A DNA stretch of 64,000 bases from positions 1 through 64,000 of the forward strand of contig CAWDVK010000010.1 in assembly GCA_963805715.1 (NCBI GenBank), given 5' to 3'. The number at the start of each line of letters is the position of its first letter. Within the stretch, counting starts at the first letter, position 1. The DNA comes from CAWDVK01 sp963805715. GTDB lineage: Bacteria > Actinomycetota > Actinomycetes > Streptosporangiales > Streptosporangiaceae. The position numbers and the translations under genes were made by a program. Below, piece by piece: positions 1 through 9,998 of this stretch. Below the pieces are notes generated by a model that saw nothing but the letters and a program-made list of their open reading frames with translations, searched no databases and had not been told where the DNA came from.

Positions 1-1767
1 TGCATTCGCAAGTCCGGCCGCCGTGATCGAACGGGCGGGTGTGGTCGAGGTCGCAGCGGGAGGCGGGGCGGCGGCAGCCGGGATAGCCACAGGTCCGCTG
101 CCGGATCTCGATCAGGTGCCGCAGTGATCGCGGGGGCCGGTAGAGCGGGCTCCCGCGGGTATGGGCGCGGGGCCGGCCTCAAGCATGATCATCCGCAGGC
201 TGGCGATCCACCGCCCAGGGTCAAGGCCTCGCCCGCCCGGGCGGCCCGGGCGGCCCGGCCCGCCCGGGCCACCCCGCCCGCCCGGCGGGGCCGGGCCGTG
301 GCGGGCGCACGCGTGCCCGACCGCCTGCCCGTTGCGGCCGGTGAGGGTCAGGCACCACCGGGCCCGCGGACTTGCCGCGAGCCGGGCGGCCAGGTCCCGG
401 CAGGTGTCAGCGTCGGCGGGACCGTAGCCAGGCACCTCGCCCGGCGCGTCGGAGAACCCGAGCCAGGCGGCTAGCGGCATGGTCAGGTTCACCGACCCGC
501 CCAGGGCAGCCGGCCACCCGTCCGCGCCATCTGCTTCACCGGGGATCGCCGCGCCCGGGACGCGCCCGGGCCCAGGCATCTCCGGCTGCTTGCCGCCATC
601 CCGGCCAGCGGGGGCGGCCAGACCGGGACGGCCGCCGAGCGTGCCGTCGCCGCCGGCCATATCGTGGTCGCCGGGCGTCCCGTGGCCGCCGGGCGTCCCG
701 TGGCCGACAGGCGTCCCGTGGCCGATGGGCTCCGGGTTGCCTGCCGTGGCGCACGCAGGCGGACTGGCATCCTCCGGCAGCAGGGTGCGGACGGGGCGGC
801 CGGCCAGCAGGGCGGTGAACACCGCGGCGCGCAGCTGATCGATCGTGCCCTCCGCGCCGCTGGCCCGCAGCCACCGGGCCAGCGCGGTGATCCGCTGATC
901 CGCGGCGATCACGTCCGCGGGCGCCAGCTCCCGGCCGGCCAGCGCCGCGTTTCCCGACGGCTCCTCCCAGACCTCGACCCGAGCGTCCCGGCGGGCAGCA
1001 CGGCGGCGCCGGGACGCGGCCTCCGGATCCACCGCCAGCACCGCGCGACGCAAAGCGGCGCGCAGCTGGCTGGTCGTCATCCCCTCAGCCGATGGCAGCA
1101 TCAGCGCCTCAACCGCCCGCGCTTCCGCGTCGCTGAGCGCGGCGAGCTCGTCGACGATCACGACGGCGCGCGGCCAGTCGATCAGCCCCTGCCCCAGGGC
1201 GGCCAGCGTCAGGCGGAGCCTGGCCAGCCCGGCCGACAGCACCAGCAGCCGCTCCCCCGACCGGCCGGTCAGTGTCAGCGCCGCCGCGAGCTCATCGCCC
1301 ACATGCTCAGCCAGGTGACTGTTCTTCTTCTCCCTGGCCTGGACCCTGCGGCGGCGCGCCAGTGTCAGCACCGCGGCGGCCTCCCCGGCGGCGGCCCACG
1401 ACGCCAGCCGGCGCCACGCGCACAGCACGCCGACCAGCTCGCTGTCCGCTAGCCGGTCCAGGCCCCCGTCGTGCTGCGCGTCGTCGGCGAAAGCGGCCAG
1501 CACCCGGCCCGGCGGCAGCCGGTCCAGCGCCCCGCCCGCCGCGAAGCCGACCCCGGCCGGGCCGGGCAGGTGGTGCACGAACCCCGCCGCCCATGCCTCG
1601 CCCTCGGCGGTCCACGCAGGTAAAGCCTGTGCTTCCTGCTCCTGCGGGCTCAGCGCGGCCAGCCGCGCGCGCTCCGCCCAGTCCGGGCTGCAAGCCGGAT
1701 CGAACAGCTCCGGATCATCCCGCCAGTCCTCGCCATCAGGCCCGAGCCCCCACGGCTCCGCGCTCAC
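1..1767 (-). pseudogene. DUF222 (13E12-repeat) HNH endonuclease, frame-broken, runs off the left edge
   Basis: The first frame gives 551 residues from a GTG at 1767, preceded by GGAGGTGG. The N-terminal part is the Ala/Arg-rich helical DUF222 domain found in many actinobacterial copies. A Gly/Pro/His-rich linker with repeated GHGTPG units follows. This frame stops at 112. In the -1 frame from about 165 down to base 1 the sequence reads LYRPPRSLRHLIEIRQRTC, then CDLDHTRPFDHGGRTCEC, which is the HNH zinc-nuclease core normally ending this family. The nuclease is therefore present but out of frame, with the break near 130-180 in a GC-rich stretch. It is either a real -1 frameshift or a base error, and the C-terminus lies outside the window. 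DUF222-HNH genes are multicopy; their biological role is not settled. Confidence 0.85.
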
Positions 1768-2029
1768 CTCGCCACCTCCCTCCGCATCAGCAAGGTTTGT
1801 CTTCCATCACGCTATCGAGCACCACTGACATTTTCGCTCTCACATTCGAACCATCAGTCGCGTGGCGCACGCGAAAACCGAGCGGCCGCGGCAGGGACAC
1901 GAACCACATGACCCGCCCGTGCGCCCAGCAGGCATAGCGCAAAACGAAGAGCGCCACGCTCCCCCGGTTACGTCGCAGCAGCGATGCGTAGCGCCGGTCC
2001 TCGCCGCGTCAGAGGTTGCTGTCCGCGCG

Positions 2030-2779
2030 CTAGCCGCTGAAGTGGCCGCTGATCAGGCTGCCCACCGCGAACGTCACGCCGACGGCCAGGCCGCCGAGGA
2101 GAAGCTGGCGCAGGCCGGCCCGCAGCACGGACCGGCCGGTCAGCCGGCCGACGGCCATGCCACCGGCGATGAGCGCCACCGATGCGACCGCCAGGGCGGC
2201 GGCCAGGCTGGACAGCCCGGCCAGGTACGGCAGCAGCGGCACCAGCGCGCCGAGCGAGAAGGCGATCAGCGACGAGACGCCGGCCCCGATCGCGGACGGC
2301 AGCCCGAACGGGTCGACGCCGAGTTCCTCGCGGGTGTGCACGCGCAGCGCGGTGTCCGGATCGCGGGACACGGCGGCGGCCATCCTGGCCGCGGTCTCCG
2401 GGTCGGCGCCGTAGCCGCGGAAGGTGTCGGCCAGCTCGGCCTGCTCGGCATCGGGAAACCGGGCGTGCATCCGGCGCTCGACGGCGACCTCGGCGTGCAC
2501 CAGCTCGTTCTGGTTGGTCACCGAGATGTACTCGCCCGTGCCCATCGAGAACGCCCCGGCCACCAGCGCCGCCACGCCGGTCAGCACGATGGTGTGCGCC
2601 GATACCCCGGCGGCGCCCAGCCCGGCGATCAGCGATGCATTGGTCACCAGCCCGTCGACGGCCCCGAACACGGTCGGGCGCAGCCAGCCGCCCGACACGT
2701 CGCGGTGCCGGTGCGACCACCCGGCCGCCCGCGCCGCGGCACCGGTCGAGTGGTTCGGCTCCCGGGTATCGTCGCCCAC
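2030..2779 (-). CDS. VIT1/CCC1-family membrane transporter (Fe/Mn)
   Basis: The 249-residue protein matches the VIT1/CCC1 family, which moves Fe(II) or Mn(II) across membranes. Visible family signatures are GAVDGLVTNASLIAG in the first membrane helix and GTGEYISVTNQNELVHAE at the end of the second. A cytoplasmic helical metal-binding segment follows, and paired hydrophobic helices close the protein (GVSSLIAFSLGALVPLLPYL and two more). I chose the GTG at 2779, which has GGAGG 12 bases upstream. An in-frame ATG at 2917 would overlap the upstream gene and add a non-conserved basic tail. The gene lies downstream of the membrane protein at 2874-3806 on the same strand, about 94 bp away, and could be co-transcribed. 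Metal specificity cannot be read from sequence. Confidence 0.9.
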   Translation of the reverse strand: MGDDTREPNHSTGAAARAAGWSHRHRDVSGGWLRPTVFGAVDGLVTNASLIAGLGAAGVSAHTIVLTGVAALVAGAFSMGTGEYISVTNQNELVHAEVAVERRMHARFPDAEQAELADTFRGYGADPETAARMAAAVSRDPDTALRVHTREELGVDPFGLPSAIGAGVSSLIAFSLGALVPLLPYLAGLSSLAAALAVASVALIAGGMAVGRLTGRSVLRAGLRQLLLGGLAVGVTFAVGSLISGHFSG

Positions 2780-2873
2780 CTGCCGGATTATCCTCCGCCG
2801 CGATCCGCTGCGGGCATCAGCGGGGACCCGACAGGGCCGGCCGCAGCTTTCGCCGGTTCCCGGTCCGGCCGAG

Positions 2874-3806
2874 TCAGCCGGGCAGCGTGAACGTCGGGGC
2901 CGGGTCATCGGAACCAAGCTGCAGGTAGGCGGTGATCAGCCTGCCCTGCACTTGCTCGCTGGCCGGATCAGTCGGCAGCGGCCACCGTAGCTGCTGGTAG
3001 AGAGCGGTCCGGTGCATATCGTAAGCGGCCTCGACCAGGTCACCGAAGACCTCGGCCCTGGCCGGGAGCCATATGGTGATCGCCACCGCGGCCACCGCCA
3101 GCCCGACGGGCACGGCATACGGCGTCCACGGGGCGAAGGCGCAGAACAGGACGCCCCAGATGCTGGCGGCGACTGCGCTGTCGAGGGCAGCGCGGGCCGC
3201 GGCGAGCTCCTGCCGGGTCGTATCGGGCAGTACCAGCCACAGCCGCGGCCAGACCACGACAGAGTCGAGACCGTACTTGACGAACGGCCTGGTCTCCGCG
3301 GCCCGCAGCAGGTTACCGAGCCTGGTCGGCATGAACAGGTACGGCGCGAGCGGCCGGCGGCGCATGGCCCGGCTGAGCCGGGCGAACCGGGCCAGCTGCT
3401 CAGGGGTCGGCATGGCCGGCGGCAGAACATGGGGAGCTTGCGCCTGCCAGTCGGCGTCTTGCGTTGCGGCCTTCTCCTGTAGCCCGGTGATCAGGGCACT
3501 GCGGATCCGGGTGATGGGCCTGACCGGCCAGTAGCCCTCCAGAAGCCGCAGCACGGGCATCGTGATCCGGCTGACCACCAGGCCGGATGCGGCCACGCCA
3601 GCCAGGATGACGACAAGGACCACAGCCTGGGTAAAGGCGGATTTCTGCCCGAGCCAGGTAGCCGGCCTGGTCAGCTCGTGAATCCCGCCGTGCCCGTAGC
3701 TCCAGGCGAGCAGCCCGCCAAGCCAGAAGACGAGCGCGGGCGCGGAGAGCGCGACGAACCGGTCGGCCAGCTTGCCGCTGATAGAGCTCCAGAACGGAGT
3801 CAGCAT
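2874..3806 (-). CDS. Four-helix integral membrane protein of unknown function
   Basis: The 310-residue protein has two N-terminal membrane helices (ALVFWLGGLLAWSYG and AVVLVVILAGVAASGLVV). A cytoplasmic region of about 150 residues, rich in Arg and Pro, follows, then a C-terminal pair of helices (SIWGVLFCAFAPWTPYAVPV and GLAVAAVAITIWLP). I do not recognise the family. The start at 3806 fits the gene order: it lies 8 bp after the stop of the small Cys/His protein, suggesting translational coupling. Membrane partners of this shape are seen beside TPR-CHAT genes in actinobacteria, so it may be the membrane component of that module. That is inference from position only. Confidence 0.75.
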   Translation of the reverse strand: MLTPFWSSISGKLADRFVALSAPALVFWLGGLLAWSYGHGGIHELTRPATWLGQKSAFTQAVVLVVILAGVAASGLVVSRITMPVLRLLEGYWPVRPITRIRSALITGLQEKAATQDADWQAQAPHVLPPAMPTPEQLARFARLSRAMRRRPLAPYLFMPTRLGNLLRAAETRPFVKYGLDSVVVWPRLWLVLPDTTRQELAAARAALDSAVAASIWGVLFCAFAPWTPYAVPVGLAVAAVAITIWLPARAEVFGDLVEAAYDMHRTALYQQLRWPLPTDPASEQVQGRLITAYLQLGSDDPAPTFTLPG

Positions 3807-3814
3807 GCGCGGCC

Positions 3815-4219
3815 TTACTGCACCTTGACCAGGGCGACGCCGTGAGTCGGGCAGACCGGGATGGTCACGCCGACCGCGGGCCGGTACCACACGTAATCGC
3901 CCTGCGGGCACCCGAACTTACCCGCGTGCACGGGCTGGGGCTCGCCGGGAAGTGGCTGAAACGATGCGTCGCGCAGCCTCGACGGCTGAAATCGCAGCGG
4001 CCGGAAGTGCGGCGCGTCCGCGAGCACCTGAGCCATGAAATCGCTGGTGGCCTGATGACTTTCCAGCAGCAACCGCAGCTCGCGGGTCGCCTCCTGCTGT
4101 GAGCCCGCATTGAGAATGCTGGCGATGCGGGTGTCGAGCTCGTCCGCCTGGGCGGGCGGAACGAGCCCGGTGAGGAACGGCCGGATCGCCCGGGCGACCT
4201 CTGCTACCGGCTCATCCAC
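3815..4219 (-). CDS. Small CHAT-associated protein with C-terminal Cys/His (zinc-ribbon-like) motif
   Basis: The 134-residue protein starts at a GTG preceded by the strong ribosome site AGGAGGTAACCA. The N-terminal 70 residues are helical (AEVARAIRPFLTGLVPPAQ). The C-terminus carries FGCPQGDYVWYRPAVG and IPVCPTHGVALVKV. Two Cys and one His in this spacing, with the conserved W-x-R, suggest a small metal-binding or recognition module. I recall similar tails in proteins next to CHAT-domain genes, but cannot verify this here. It lies between the CHAT remnant (upstream) and the membrane protein (8 bp downstream), so all probably formed one operon. Function unknown; an adaptor or target of the CHAT protease is possible. 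Confidence 0.65.
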   Translation of the reverse strand: MDEPVAEVARAIRPFLTGLVPPAQADELDTRIASILNAGSQQEATRELRLLLESHQATSDFMAQVLADAPHFRPLRFQPSRLRDASFQPLPGEPQPVHAGKFGCPQGDYVWYRPAVGVTIPVCPTHGVALVKVQ

Positions 4220-4263
4220 TGGTTACCTCCTGTGCTGCGGACCGCTCGGCAACGATGTCAGGC

Positions 4264-5570
4264 CTATCTGCCGCTGTGCACGTGAGCGGCCCACGCCGAT
4301 GGCTGATCGGCCAGCGTTCCGCGCAGCCGCCGAGTGGCCTGGTGCAGCGCCATCGCCGCGCCGTCAGCTGTCTCTGCCGCTGTCCCGGCCGCGGAGAGAG
4401 TCTCATAGAACATCGCGGCCAGGCAGACCGCCGGGCGGTCCGCGACCGGCCAGAGGGTCGCCACCACCTCGCGGTAGCCGGCCAGCTGGAAAGCGGACCC
4501 GAGATTGATCGCCTCATCAGGCAGCGCAGCACCGGTGCGCGCGGTCGAGCAGGCAGACAGGAAGGCCAGCTCCGCATGGTCCAGGCTCAGCCGCGCGACG
4601 CTCAGCACCGTGAGCGGCCGGTCAGCATAGTCGTGCAGGAGCAGGCAGCTGGCAGACGGGTTGTCGAGGCGGTTCGCGGCGTGGCAGGCAAAGTGCGCCC
4701 ACGGATAGCGGGGCATCGCTTCGCTGACCGAGTCGCTGGTCGCCAGCGCGGACCGGTCGCCCCCGCCGCCCTGCTCGCCTGGCCCGGCCCCGTTGAGGAC
4801 CAGCACGTCAGGCCCGAACCGGGCGCGCAGCTCCGCAGACTCCTCCGGGGCGCCTGGCAGGCAGTGCGGCAGGCCTCCTGGCTGGCATCGATCGCCCGTT
4901 CCAGGTCGGACGGCGCTTCAAGCCGCTCGTATCGTCTCAGCAGTGCGTTAGCGAGATTGGTCAGAATGCCGCTCCGGCCGGCGTCACCGACGGCGAGATC
5001 TGCTGCTTCCTGGCCGACCTGCACCGCCTCGTCCACGTCAGCCACCTCGCCGGCCTGGCCGAACCGGAGCGCGAGGACCAGCCCGAGCAGGGACAGTCCC
5101 TGCGGACGACGCGGGTCATCGTCCCCCAGTAAGGCCATTCCCCGCCGGGCAGCGTCAACTGCCGCCTCGATGTCAGGCGGCAACTGGGTGCGCTCGAACC
5201 GGATCCGCAGCGCGTTGGCCAAGTTGTGCTGCCGGGCGCTCAGGCTGGAGTCAGGCGGGCCCGCCGCGACCGCCTGGCGGCGGGCGTCGACCACGAGGTC
5301 CAGGTCGGGCAGGGCCCCGGTGAGCTCGAACTTGCGCCACGTCGCTTTCGCCAGCACGTCCACGAAATCGGTGCGCGCTGGATCATCGGCCGGGAGTGCC
5401 TCGATGGCCCGCTGCAGCCGCTTGATACCCGCACTCAAGGTGCCGGGGGTTCCGCTGTCCGATCCCCGCTGCAGAATGCCGCAGGCGAAAACCCCCTTTC
5501 GCCGTGCACGCGCTGCACGCACCGCATCCCCCCACCCACTGGTCCGGCGCCGAGCACTCGATACGGTCAC
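4264..5570 (-). pseudogene. TPR-CHAT protein with internal deletion and frame change
   Basis: From a GTG at 5570 the frame encodes tetratricopeptide-type helices (KATWRKFELTGALPDLDL, HNLANALRIRFERTQLP, ILTNLANALLRRYERLEAP) as far as ERAIDASQEAC near 4870. The reading then continues in a different frame as LPHCLPGAPEESAELRARF and runs to the stop at 4264. That second part holds the late CHAT caspase-like domain, with AHFACHAANRLDNPSAS (catalytic His) and LAFLSACSTARTG (catalytic Cys). Family members are usually around 1000 residues, with many TPRs and the first half of CHAT in between. Here TPR and late CHAT abut directly, so an internal deletion with frame change is the simplest reading. Short GCCTGC repeats sit at the junction. 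The catalytic dyad survives but the product is very unlikely to fold. Confidence 0.8.
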
Positions 5571-5848
5571 CCGGCCGCTGGCCGGCTCTCACCATTGTGG
5601 CCATTCCGGAGCCGGAGCGGAATGACCGTTGCGAGCCGGGCGCCCCGGTGATCGCGCCCGCCACCGGCAGCCGCGCGCCGAAAGGACCCGAGAGCGGGCA
5701 TAGGCGGCTTCCATAGAAATTCCGTAGAAATTGGCAGCCGGGTCTCGCCAGCCACGTGCTGCCGGGGAGACGATTTGCGGCGAAACGACTAACCCGGCGC
5801 CCGCGCGCAGTCCGGCGTGCGGCGCCGACCGGACATCGGAGGCCGACG

Positions 5849-8800
5849 ATGCGCGGAGCGGGAGCTCGCTGGCGGACTTTAGCGCTGGTCGCGGGAATGA
5901 GCACGATGCTTCCGTTGGGAATCATCGCGGGACCCGCCGCCGCGTCCGCCGGCTCGCTGCCCACGCTACAGCAGGCCTTCGACAATGTCGGCATCACCGC
6001 GGCCTCGGATGCCAGCGCCGGGAACTACGACGGGATCGGCGACTCGTTCCCGGCGGCCGGCCTGGCCGCGGACGCGCTCGCTCCCGGCCGGTCGCTGCTG
6101 CATGACGGCCAGTCGATCACCTGGCCGGACGTTGCCCCGGGCAGCCCGGACAACGTGCTGGCGAACGGGCAGACGGTGGCGGTCAGCGGGGCCGGCGCGG
6201 TGCTCGGCGTCGTGGGCGCCTCCGCGTACGGGAGCACGACCGGCACCTTCACCGTCGGCTACGCAGACGGCAGCACGTTGACCGCCACGGTCACCCTGGC
6301 CGACTGGATCGACACCAGCCCCGCGGCCGGCACGGACATCCTGGCCACCACGGCCGGCTGGAACCCGGCCGGCACCACCCCGGTCAGCCTCTTCTACGCG
6401 GCCATCCCGCTGACCGCGGGCCAGCAGGTCGTCTCGGTGACGCTGCCGTCCATCGGATCGTCGGTCGGCAAGAACGTCTCCTCGATGCACATCTTCAGCC
6501 TCAGCATCGGCTCGCCGGGCCAGCAGGCGGCCGGCGCCCCCGGCGCCGCCTCCTACTACGACGAGGCCCGCAAGGACTGCGTGGGAACCGCCGCGAACAA
6601 CGGGTCCAGGGTCTGGTACACGGTCGCCGACGGCACGCTGTCCGACACCTACGCCCCCACCATCGACAACACCAACGTCAAGAGCCTGGACCCGATCGTC
6701 ACCGGCCCCGGTTTCGCCGCGCTGCAGCCGCGGGACATGACGTACACGGTCAGCTCGCCGGGCGGCACCGGGATGGCCTGCGAGGTGACCGCGACCGACG
6801 CGGCGCATCATTTCCAGCTGGTCACCGACTACATCACCGACCCGTCGGCCGAGGCCGTCGTGATGCGGCTGCGGCTGGTGCCGCTGGCCGGCGCGCCGTC
6901 CGGCCTGAGCGTGTACCTGCGCTTCAACCCGCTGCTGAACGGGCACGGCGGCGGCGGATCCGGCAACGCGGGCGGCGAGTCGGCGACGATCGTGACCACC
7001 CCGCGCGGCCCGGTCCCGCTGTCATACTCGACGAACTCCTTCACCGAGGCGGTGAACCGCAGCTACGCGACGCCCATCTACGCGGCGCTGGCCGCGAGCA
7101 GCCCGCTGCGCGCGGTCGAGACCGGCTTCGCCGGGACCGCTAGCGACGGGCTGACCGAGCTGGACTCCGCCGGCACGCTGACCAGCACCGCGCCGGACGC
7201 CAGCAACGGCAACGTCGTGCAGACCGTGCAGCTCGGCCTCGGGGCTGACCGCTCGGCCACCGTGGCGCTGGGCTTCGGCAGCACCTCCCGGCAGGCCGTC
7301 GGCACCGCGCTGGCCGCCTCGGCGACGCCGTTCGCCGCCACCTACGCGGCGTACCAGGCGGGCTGGCACGGCTACGACGCGCGCCTGCTGCCGCCCGGCG
7401 GCGCCGGTCAGCACGCGCCGGTCCCGGCCAGGGAGTCGGCCGCCTACTGGCTGAGCGCCAACGTGCTCAAGGCCAGCGAGGACAAGACGTTCCCTGGCGC
7501 GACCGCCGCCTCGCTGTCCAGCCCGTGGGGCCAGGCGGTGCCGGCCGGGCAGCCGGCCAGCGACGGGCTCGCGCCGTACTTCGGCTCCTACCGCGAGGTG
7601 TTCCCGCGGGACGCCTACGAGACGTTCACCGGCTTCCTGACCGACGGCGACCTAGCCACGGCCCGGCAGATGGTGCGCTACCTGTTCGGCGACATGCAGC
7701 TGAGCAGCGGCGCATTCCCCCGCAACGGGCTGCTGAACGGCAAGGCCGCGCCGGACACCGGCGGCCTGCAGCTGGACGAGACCGCCGACCCGATCCTGAT
7801 GGCGTGGCAGGCCGGCCTGGCCGGCGACAGCGCGCTGTACAAGGACCACATCCGGCCCGCGGCCGATTTCCTGGTCGCGAACGGGCCTGCCGACGGGGTG
7901 GAGCGCTGGGAGGAGCAGACCGGGTTCTCGCCGTCCACCATGGCCGACGAGGTAGCCGGCCTGGTCGCGGCGGCCGCCATCGCCCGGGTGCAGGGCGACA
8001 CCGCCTCCGCGCGGCTGTTCCTGGCCACCGCCGACAACTTCCGCCGCCTGATCCTGACCACGACCGTTACCGGCAACGGGCCGCTGTCGTCGCAGCCGTA
8101 TTTCATCCGCGTCGACAAGACCGGCAACCCGGATGCGGCCTATTCCTACACCCTGGGTAACGGCGACCCGACCAGCTACGACCAGCGCGCGGTCGTCGAC
8201 CAGGGCTTTCTCGAGCTGGTGCGGCTCGGCGAGCTGCCCGGCAGCGACCCGCTGATCACTAACTCGCTGGCGGTGACCGGCAAGACGATCAGCGCGCCCA
8301 CTCCGTCCGGGACCGGGATCCTGCGCTACAACGGCGACGGCTACGGCGACTGCGAGCAGCCGGTCTTCAGCGACTGCCAGGTCACCGGCCAGCCGTGGGC
8401 CACCGCCGACCAGGGCACCGGCCATCCCTGGCCGGTGCTGTCCGGCGAGAACGGCGAGTACCAGATCCTGGCCGGGAACTCCGCCGCGCTCGGCGCCGAC
8501 CTCGACTTCATGCTGGACTCGGCGTCCGGCGTCGGACTGGTCCCCGAGCAGGTCTGGAACTACGCCGACGTGCCCGCCTCGCCCTACGGCTCGGACCCGA
8601 CGACCGCGTCGATCGGGTTCACCGACGGCCAGCCTGACGGCTCGGCGGCCCCGCTGACCTGGGCGCAGTCCCAGCTGCTCCGGCTGATCTCGGACATGGC
8701 CGCCGGGCGGCTGCTGGAGCAGCCGTCCATCGTCGCCCGCCGCTACGCCAGCCCGCCCGCGGCCGCGCCGCTGACGGTCACCGCGCCGCTGGCGGTCAGC

Positions 8801-9895
8801 GGCGGCAACGTGCCCGCGAACCTGACCCGGCCGAGCGTGACCGTGAACGCGCCTTCGGTCACCATCACGGGCACCACGGCTCCGGGCGCCAGGGTCGACG
8901 TGGCAGTTTCCGGAACGGCGGCCGGGGCCAGTGCTCCCGCCACCGCCGTCACGACCGTCACGGCCGGCTCCGCCGGGGGCTACTCGGTGCCGGTGTCGCT
9001 GCAGCCGGGCACCGACTCGATCGAGGTGGCGGTCACGACCGGGGCCGGGGCCACGAACGAGGCCATCTTCTCGGTGACCGACCTGTACGTGCCGGGCACC
9101 GTGGTGCTCACCGCGCCGCCCGCTCCCGGCGGGGGCAACGGCCCGGGCACGTATGCCTACCCGACGGCCACGAACTCCGACGGCTCGCCGGTCTTCGCCC
9201 CCGGCTCGTTCCGGCTGAACGGGCTCACCGTCATCAACTCCGGCAGCACCGTCACCTTCCAGGTCGGCATCGCGAACCTGCAGTCCACGTTCGGCTCGCT
9301 GCTCGGCGCCCAGCTGATCGACCTCTACATCCACGCCCCGGCCGGCAGCGTGCCGGCCGGGGAGACGCAGTCGACCGCGGCGGCCGGCGGCTGGAACTAC
9401 TCGCTCGCGCCGGCGGACGCGTGGAACCAGCTCATCGAGGTGGACGGGTTCGGCACCGACGACTGGGTGACGCCCGGCAGCGCAACGTCCGGGCTGTCCG
9501 GCTCGTCCAGCCTCGGCACCCCGCAGGTCTCGGTCGCCCAGCTCAGCCCGTCCGGCGGGAGCACGCCGGGCCTGGTCACGATCACGGTGCCGACCTCGGT
9601 GCTGGGCACGCCGGGTTCCGGCTGGACCTTCACGGTCACGCTCACCGGCCAGAACGGGGAAGGCGGCAACGACGATGCGCGCACGTTCGCCGCCACGCCG
9701 CAGGCCTATGACTTCGGGGTCTGCTCGGCGGCGGTGGCCAGCGAGCCGTCGCCGCCGGCCATCTGCGCGGTCAGCCCGGCCAGCGTGCCCATCGTGATGG
9801 ACACGATCCCGCCTGCCACCGTGAACGTGCAGACCGAGCTCGATCCCACCGTCAACCCGTCGGGCGTCGCCCTGCAGGGCGTCACCGTGCCGTAG
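5849..9895 (+). CDS. Secreted GH15 glucodextranase/glucoamylase-type enzyme
   Basis: The predicted product is a 1348-residue secreted exo-acting alpha-glucan hydrolase. The start at 5849 is chosen because CGGAGG lies 6 bases upstream and a Sec signal peptide begins there, ending near ASAGS. Domain order by eye: a beta-sandwich sugar-binding module (about residues 36-225), a glucodextranase N domain (about 230-510, beginning YYDEARKDC), the GH15 alpha/alpha barrel (about 524-966), an Ig-like domain B (about 970-1075), and a C-terminal beta domain (about 1077-1348) like the surface-binding module of glucodextranase. Candidate catalytic glutamates are E688 in ERWEEQTG and E867 or E870 in SGENGEYQ. 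It would release glucose from dextran or starch-like glucans outside the cell. Glucodextranase and glucoamylase specificities cannot be separated by eye. Confidence 0.9.
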   Translation: MRGAGARWRTLALVAGMSTMLPLGIIAGPAAASAGSLPTLQQAFDNVGITAASDASAGNYDGIGDSFPAAGLAADALAPGRSLLHDGQSITWPDVAPGSPDNVLANGQTVAVSGAGAVLGVVGASAYGSTTGTFTVGYADGSTLTATVTLADWIDTSPAAGTDILATTAGWNPAGTTPVSLFYAAIPLTAGQQVVSVTLPSIGSSVGKNVSSMHIFSLSIGSPGQQAAGAPGAASYYDEARKDCVGTAANNGSRVWYTVADGTLSDTYAPTIDNTNVKSLDPIVTGPGFAALQPRDMTYTVSSPGGTGMACEVTATDAAHHFQLVTDYITDPSAEAVVMRLRLVPLAGAPSGLSVYLRFNPLLNGHGGGGSGNAGGESATIVTTPRGPVPLSYSTNSFTEAVNRSYATPIYAALAASSPLRAVETGFAGTASDGLTELDSAGTLTSTAPDASNGNVVQTVQLGLGADRSATVALGFGSTSRQAVGTALAASATPFAATYAAYQAGWHGYDARLLPPGGAGQHAPVPARESAAYWLSANVLKASEDKTFPGATAASLSSPWGQAVPAGQPASDGLAPYFGSYREVFPRDAYETFTGFLTDGDLATARQMVRYLFGDMQLSSGAFPRNGLLNGKAAPDTGGLQLDETADPILMAWQAGLAGDSALYKDHIRPAADFLVANGPADGVERWEEQTGFSPSTMADEVAGLVAAAAIARVQGDTASARLFLATADNFRRLILTTTVTGNGPLSSQPYFIRVDKTGNPDAAYSYTLGNGDPTSYDQRAVVDQGFLELVRLGELPGSDPLITNSLAVTGKTISAPTPSGTGILRYNGDGYGDCEQPVFSDCQVTGQPWATADQGTGHPWPVLSGENGEYQILAGNSAALGADLDFMLDSASGVGLVPEQVWNYADVPASPYGSDPTTASIGFTDGQPDGSAAPLTWAQSQLLRLISDMAAGRLLEQPSIVARRYASPPAAAPLTVTAPLAVSGGNVPANLTRPSVTVNAPSVTITGTTAPGARVDVAVSGTAAGASAPATAVTTVTAGSAGGYSVPVSLQPGTDSIEVAVTTGAGATNEAIFSVTDLYVPGTVVLTAPPAPGGGNGPGTYAYPTATNSDGSPVFAPGSFRLNGLTVINSGSTVTFQVGIANLQSTFGSLLGAQLIDLYIHAPAGSVPAGETQSTAAAGGWNYSLAPADAWNQLIEVDGFGTDDWVTPGSATSGLSGSSSLGTPQVSVAQLSPSGGSTPGLVTITVPTSVLGTPGSGWTFTVTLTGQNGEGGNDDARTFAATPQAYDFGVCSAAVASEPSPPAICAVSPASVPIVMDTIPPATVNVQTELDPTVNPSGVALQGVTVP

Positions 9896-9998
9896 GTGAC
9901 GAGCCCGGCCACGGGCAGTTAGCTGCGGTCACCCCTGTGCCGGCCTGCGCGCAGTTGAGACCCCGGCAAGGGCGGCCCCGGCGGAGACGGCCGCCTCC

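Noticed and set aside
2780..2917. ATG at 2917 as start of the VIT1-type transporter
   Set aside because: Adds a basic non-conserved tail overlapping the upstream gene; the GTG at 2779 fits family length.
6025..9334. Long minus-strand frames opposite the glucodextranase
   Set aside because: High-GC antisense shadows; no domains.
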